DNA from: Usnea hakonensis
Taxonomy: Eukaryota > Ascomycota > Lecanoromycetes > Lecanorales > Parmeliaceae
Assembly (NCBI GenBank): GCA_013423325.1
Contig: BLJB01000064.1
Location: forward strand, 1 to 64,000
DNA: 64,000 bases
Direction of reading: 5' to 3'
A program made the translations under genes and the position numbers. Every line of letters starts with the position of its first letter. The first letter of the stretch is position 1. The notes beneath the pieces are model-generated. The model had not been told where the DNA came from. It did no database searches and was given only the letters and a program-made list of their open reading frames with translations. Below are positions 60,276 to 64,000 of this stretch, piece by piece.

Positions 60276-60764
60276 ATGGACTACAGATACGCTATTATTG
60301 CTAAGCCTTTGCAGGACCAGAAGAGAATGCTACTCGCGAACTCACTGAAATCTGGACAGGAAAGAAAGAATTTCGCTCTCGGAATAGCAATCCGGGAACC
60401 CAATGGTGCTAAGTTAGCAGCCTTTCGGTCATTACAGAAAGCCTTATCGACAACATCTTTTCTCAGGCATTTTGATGAAAACTCTACCCTGTACATCGAC
60501 TTAGATGCGAGTAAATCCGGATTCGGCGCAATGGTCTATCATATTAAGGGAGCACTAGTCGGAAATTACCCAAAACGCTTACAAATACAGCCCGTGCTCT
60601 TCCTCAGTCGTGTTCTTAAGGATGCCGAAACTGAATATTGGCCTGCCGAAATGGAGGTTACCGGGGTTGTTTGGGTGCTAAGGAAAATTCGTCACATGGT
60701 AGAATCTGCCCCGAAGACTATGATCTACACAGACCATGGGGCTGCACTGGGAATTTCCAGATAG
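60276..60764 (+). mobile_element. Ty3/gypsy RNase H relic
   Basis: A 162-residue frame covers the end of reverse transcriptase and the RNase H domain: FRSLQKALSTTSFLRHFD, LYIDLDASKSGFGAMVYH, PVLFLSRVLKDAETEYWPAE and MEVTGVVWVLRKIRHMVES, then MIYTDHGAALGIS. DASKSGFG holds the first RNase H acidic residue and AETEYWPAE the second. Downstream to about 61600 the match goes on only in pieces (KLNLRLIRASEYIQQF, then stops). It is a different copy from the element at 46-49.6 kb, since the domains covered do not overlap and the spacing is 11 kb. Confidence 0.85.
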
Positions 60765-61620
60765 ACCTCTTTGTCAGCGTCGTCCACTGCTAAGCTGAAT
60801 CTTCGGTTGATCCGGGCGTCTGAGTACATCCAGCAATTTCGACCCTAGGGTTCTCGTACAGAAGTGTCATGTCAAAGGATACTAACGTATTGAAAAGAAG
60901 CCCCTATCAGCCAAGCTCACGTTCTCGCAATCGAGAGTATGCACATAATTCAAGCACGTTCTTGCGTGAAAGGAGAAATCATGGCTGCCCGAGGAAATTG
61001 CGTACTTCACTGGGCTTGAGAAGGCAAAAGCAGCTCATGCCGCCAAGGATTGGTATCCATCTATTCCTATGGATACTCTTGGATTTCAAATCAGTCATAG
61101 GTCCAGCTATGTGCAAGGGCACAGGCAGTCAACCGGCCCCTCGCTACCCACTTGAACCTAGCCTTTGCCAACCTATGTTTACCCACCAGGGTAGTTTCAG
61201 CTATATTATACGAATCATTGTACGCCTGGCCATCACAACCTCCCACTTACCTAGTAGGCTAATTTCAATCACCTGGCTTGAACCACGGGAAAGCATCGTC
61301 CATATAAGGAACGTGCTAGCCGATAATTCAATCCCATTTACCATGTCTGAGCCAGGAACAAGCTATTTACGAGTTCTACCGACTTTATCAGTACAACGCG
61401 GAGCAAGATGTTCAAGGAAAAGGAAGCTTCTTGCCTTGCTTGTTCGGAGACCCTAACGATCCGGGATGGCCCAGGATTCCTTACACGGAAGACACCTTGA
61501 AAAGTTTATCTCAGCGTCATTGTATCTCAGCGAGGGCGCTTACTGAGTTTCCGGATATGCATGACTTCAACGTAGCCGAAGAAAATAGGCTACGGTAAGT
61601 CCTTGTGATAGATTCCCATT

Positions 61621-62100
61621 ATGAGCTCGTTAAACAACTCCAACGCGAACACGCGACGCACAAAAAACATAGCTCAAACATCACTTACTTCAACATCCTC
61701 ACCTTATTTGTCCTGCACCATTAATCAACTACCGAATGAGCTACCTGAATATAATTCCATTTACCGCACTCAAGGCCATTCCATCCAACGCAATCAACTA
61801 GATATCCGAAGCAGCACCGTCACCAGTACCAATGTCAGCGCCAGAGAAATGAGCTATTGGTAAACCTACCACCGCCGACTACTATTATGACGAGGACAAG
61901 ATTAATAACAAATTCCCTCCCGACAATTTGGATCTCAGCGACTTCTGGACAGTAGAAATTGTCCGTGCGGGGCTCAAGCCATAAAGTGGCCTGCGGTATT
62001 TCTACAAAAGTGGCTCTCCAGCAAGTATATCAACAAAGATAAGGCAGCAAAACGAGAAGGAGAAGAGGGGAGGTGTTATAGCATCATTTTCTTTCTGTTG
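61621..62100 (+). pseudogene. Unknown repeated module, copy B with N-terminal part
   Basis: A start at 61621 gives an Asn/Ser/Thr-rich stretch (MSSLNNSNANTRRT), and after a frame break the text DYYYDEDKINNKFPPDNLD leads into SDFWTVEIVRAGLKP, WPAVFLQKWLSSKYINKD and EEGRCYSIIF. This parallels copy A at 59459 and shows what lay in front of it. Stops and a deletion after GLKP show decay. Confidence 0.5.
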
Positions 62101-64000
62101 GCGTTTATTATGGACTATGCTCTGGCTTGCTTACTATGCTTCCATATCAACAGAGATCCATCGAGGAAGATGTATCGATTACCCAAGTGCAGTCCATATT
62201 AATCTCATCGACAACTGAGTTAATCCGACGAAAACCGGTAACCTTTGAGAGTTCGGCCATCACTCTAGTCATACGCATAGGTGTGCCAATCTCATAATGC
62301 AGTCAATGGCACCCTCTTGATTTCAACGCTACAGGTGCAGTTCTTGGACAGCGCGTAAGGACTGAAATGGGTCATGTCCAGCGAATTGGAAACAATATTG
62401 CGTGGATGAAATAATCTCGTGGTATTAATTGCACCCTCTTCGGCGGCAATTGTCCCAAGTTGGGAAAGCACAGAGCGTCACATTGTGCATCATCATATCC
62501 TGGTGACCCCAAACATTGGAAGAACTAAAAGGATATGTTGAAGCTTCGGCTAGCTAACAATTTCTTTCTCGGCACAGTCTCCGCTATTGGAGCAAGCAGA
62601 ATTCTCTGAAGCAAAAACCCGTCATACTTCAGTGACCCGTCATACTTCAGTGAAACGCCAGGGGTGAGGCGAAGTCCCTCGAGCCCCTGAGGCTTCAGTG
62701 CAGTAATAAGACCTGGGTTCGTTGTCCATGAAAAATGTCCTTTCATTGCCGGTTTTACTCCGCAGGTCCACATTGAGGAATCGGAAGACGAAGCGAAATC
62801 AAGTTCGGAAGAAGAGACCGAATCAGGTTCAGACGAAGATGAGAACAATGGTGGATCGAATACTTGAGTATAGGTTATGGAGGAGCATCATCAAGATCGG
62901 CAGTGCAAGCATTGCTGTCGTCACCTTCTCGCGTGGTAGCGAGTCTTCAAAAGGGGGGTAGCCTGTGGAGGTAGAATTTGCGGCTAAGAAAAGAGGCTTG
63001 TTCTGCCAAGCCGGCAATCACGGTAGCATACCTAGATACATAGGTCTTTTCTGCGTAGAATAGTATCATCCCTCTTACCACCGACGAATCTGCTCCCGCT
63101 TCGCACCCAAAGTGTCCCCTGGCGTCCACCTTCCATGATTTGTCTCTTGCCAAGCGGCAGTTTGTTGCTCAGCACTTGACCGATCGATCTATGAGCCGAC
63201 ATTACCTGGAGGCTCCGCCTGTTCGCGAAGGGGCTGCCTCGCCCTTTACTACTGGTTAGTTCCACCACTCCTTCCCTGGCTCGTTGTGCTTCTAACTTTC
63301 GCGTGCCAGGAGACCTTGCCGATCAGCTTCAGGAAGCCATAGGGCTTCAGCCGGCCTCTGGTTCTCGTCCGTTCCAAAAGTTTGCTGCTCCGATCGTGCC
63401 CGATGCTATTCGTGCTCATGGCAAATTCATCAGACAAAAAGTTTGAGCCACCGGCGAACAGCAAGAGGGTCAAATTCTACGCTCTAGGTGATGCTTCGAT
63501 AAAAGCCATTATCCGAGATGCTGGGTAGTGCCACTTATGAAATGCCAATGCCCATCATACCTCAATAACCTGATGCGCGTCGGAGTTCAACACAAGAAAC
63601 AAATTCGGGAATGCGCCCGCAGCCCAGAGTTTTCGATTACACTGGAGCGAAATGCGGCGCCACAAGCGCTGTTGGATATGGACCAGGAGGACAAGTAGTC
63701 TCATGAGTGCTACCATCGTAGCCTGATAGAGGGTGCCGATGTGAAGCATGAGATCTGTGAGATAGTTGGTGAGGAGGATCTTGTCCTTCAATTCTGGATC
63801 ACTAATAGGACGTATAAGGGGGAACTCAGGGGGTGCTTGAGCATGAGGGGAGTGCATTGGTGCCTGTGATGGCACGCATGTGGGAAATGTACGTATGTCT
63901 TTGACGGGCGCTAAGAAAACAAGAGGTGGGATTCTCAGAATAGAACGCGTGGCACTGCCATTAATGGCCATTACGGCACCCCTGATGTAGCAGCTGCTAT
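62101..64000. other. Unassigned sequence with coding-like relics
   Basis: At 62626-62660 a 17-bp unit (CGTCATACTTCAGTGAC) occurs twice. An acidic Ser/Glu stretch (EESEDEAKSSSEEETESG) is encoded near 62770-62835. At about 63060-63460 two open stretches flank an intron-like segment (donor GTTAGT near 63256, acceptor GTGCCAG near 63309) and look like part of a spliced gene, without a known domain. The minus frame at 63555-63971 has no motif. Confidence 0.35.

Noticed and set aside
63555..63971. 138-codon minus-strand frame at the right edge
   Set aside because: No recognisable domain and low-complexity Pro-rich text.
1..64000. CRISPR arrays, bacterial operons, tRNA or rRNA genes
   Set aside because: No regularly spaced repeats and no tRNA or rRNA sequence recognised; the gene structure is eukaryotic.

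Overview
The window reads as nuclear DNA of a filamentous ascomycete (Pezizomycotina). Genes are split by short GT..AG introns of about 47-68 bp, often with a CTGAC-like branch site. The gene families are also typical of these fungi: a HET-domain protein, a PTH11/rhodopsin-like membrane protein, CorA-like and MFS transporters, a KP4-like secreted protein, a class 3 lipase and an APH-type kinase. The sequence alone does not fix the class; the assignment is inference from gene content.

Layout. 1-1.1 kb is a TA-rich repeat remnant. 1.1-44 kb is the gene-bearing part, with wide spacers: lectin-like membrane protein (1135-2869 +), HET protein (4083-6404 +), KP4-like protein (7799-8446 -), lipase (10535-11842 +), APH-like kinase (13731-14915 -), MFS transporter (17387-19213 +), Cys-rich membrane protein (21115-22002 +), a MITE-like element with low-complexity DNA (22.6-24.0 kb), a 12-exon tandem cold-shock-domain protein with a Trp/Gly-repeat tail (24305-26841 -), CorA-like protein (29205-30747 -), 11-exon rhodopsin-like protein (31767-33414 -), a small secreted candidate (35353-35636 +), C2H2 zinc-finger protein (37916-38708 -), a short-chain dehydrogenase (41499-42430 -) and beside it a decayed dehydrogenase relic. 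From about 45.7 kb to the end the DNA is a graveyard of mobile and repeat sequence: a broken Ty3/gypsy pol (46.1-49.6 kb), two related SNF2-ATPase relics between 88-bp direct repeats (52.2-55.2 kb), a second gypsy RNase H relic (60.3-60.8 kb) and a twice-occurring unknown module (59.46 and 61.94 kb).

The single-copy genes do not form an obvious pathway. HET and KP4-like proteins are both self/non-self or antagonism families, but their proximity may be chance. The most striking locus is the cold-shock/WG-repeat gene. I reconstructed its exons by hand into a phase-consistent 580-residue protein: four clear and one degenerate cold-shock domains, then five 26-residue repeats carrying WG/GW pairs. 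That pairs an UNR-like RNA-binding array with a tail resembling Argonaute-hook sequences. The Argonaute link is inference.
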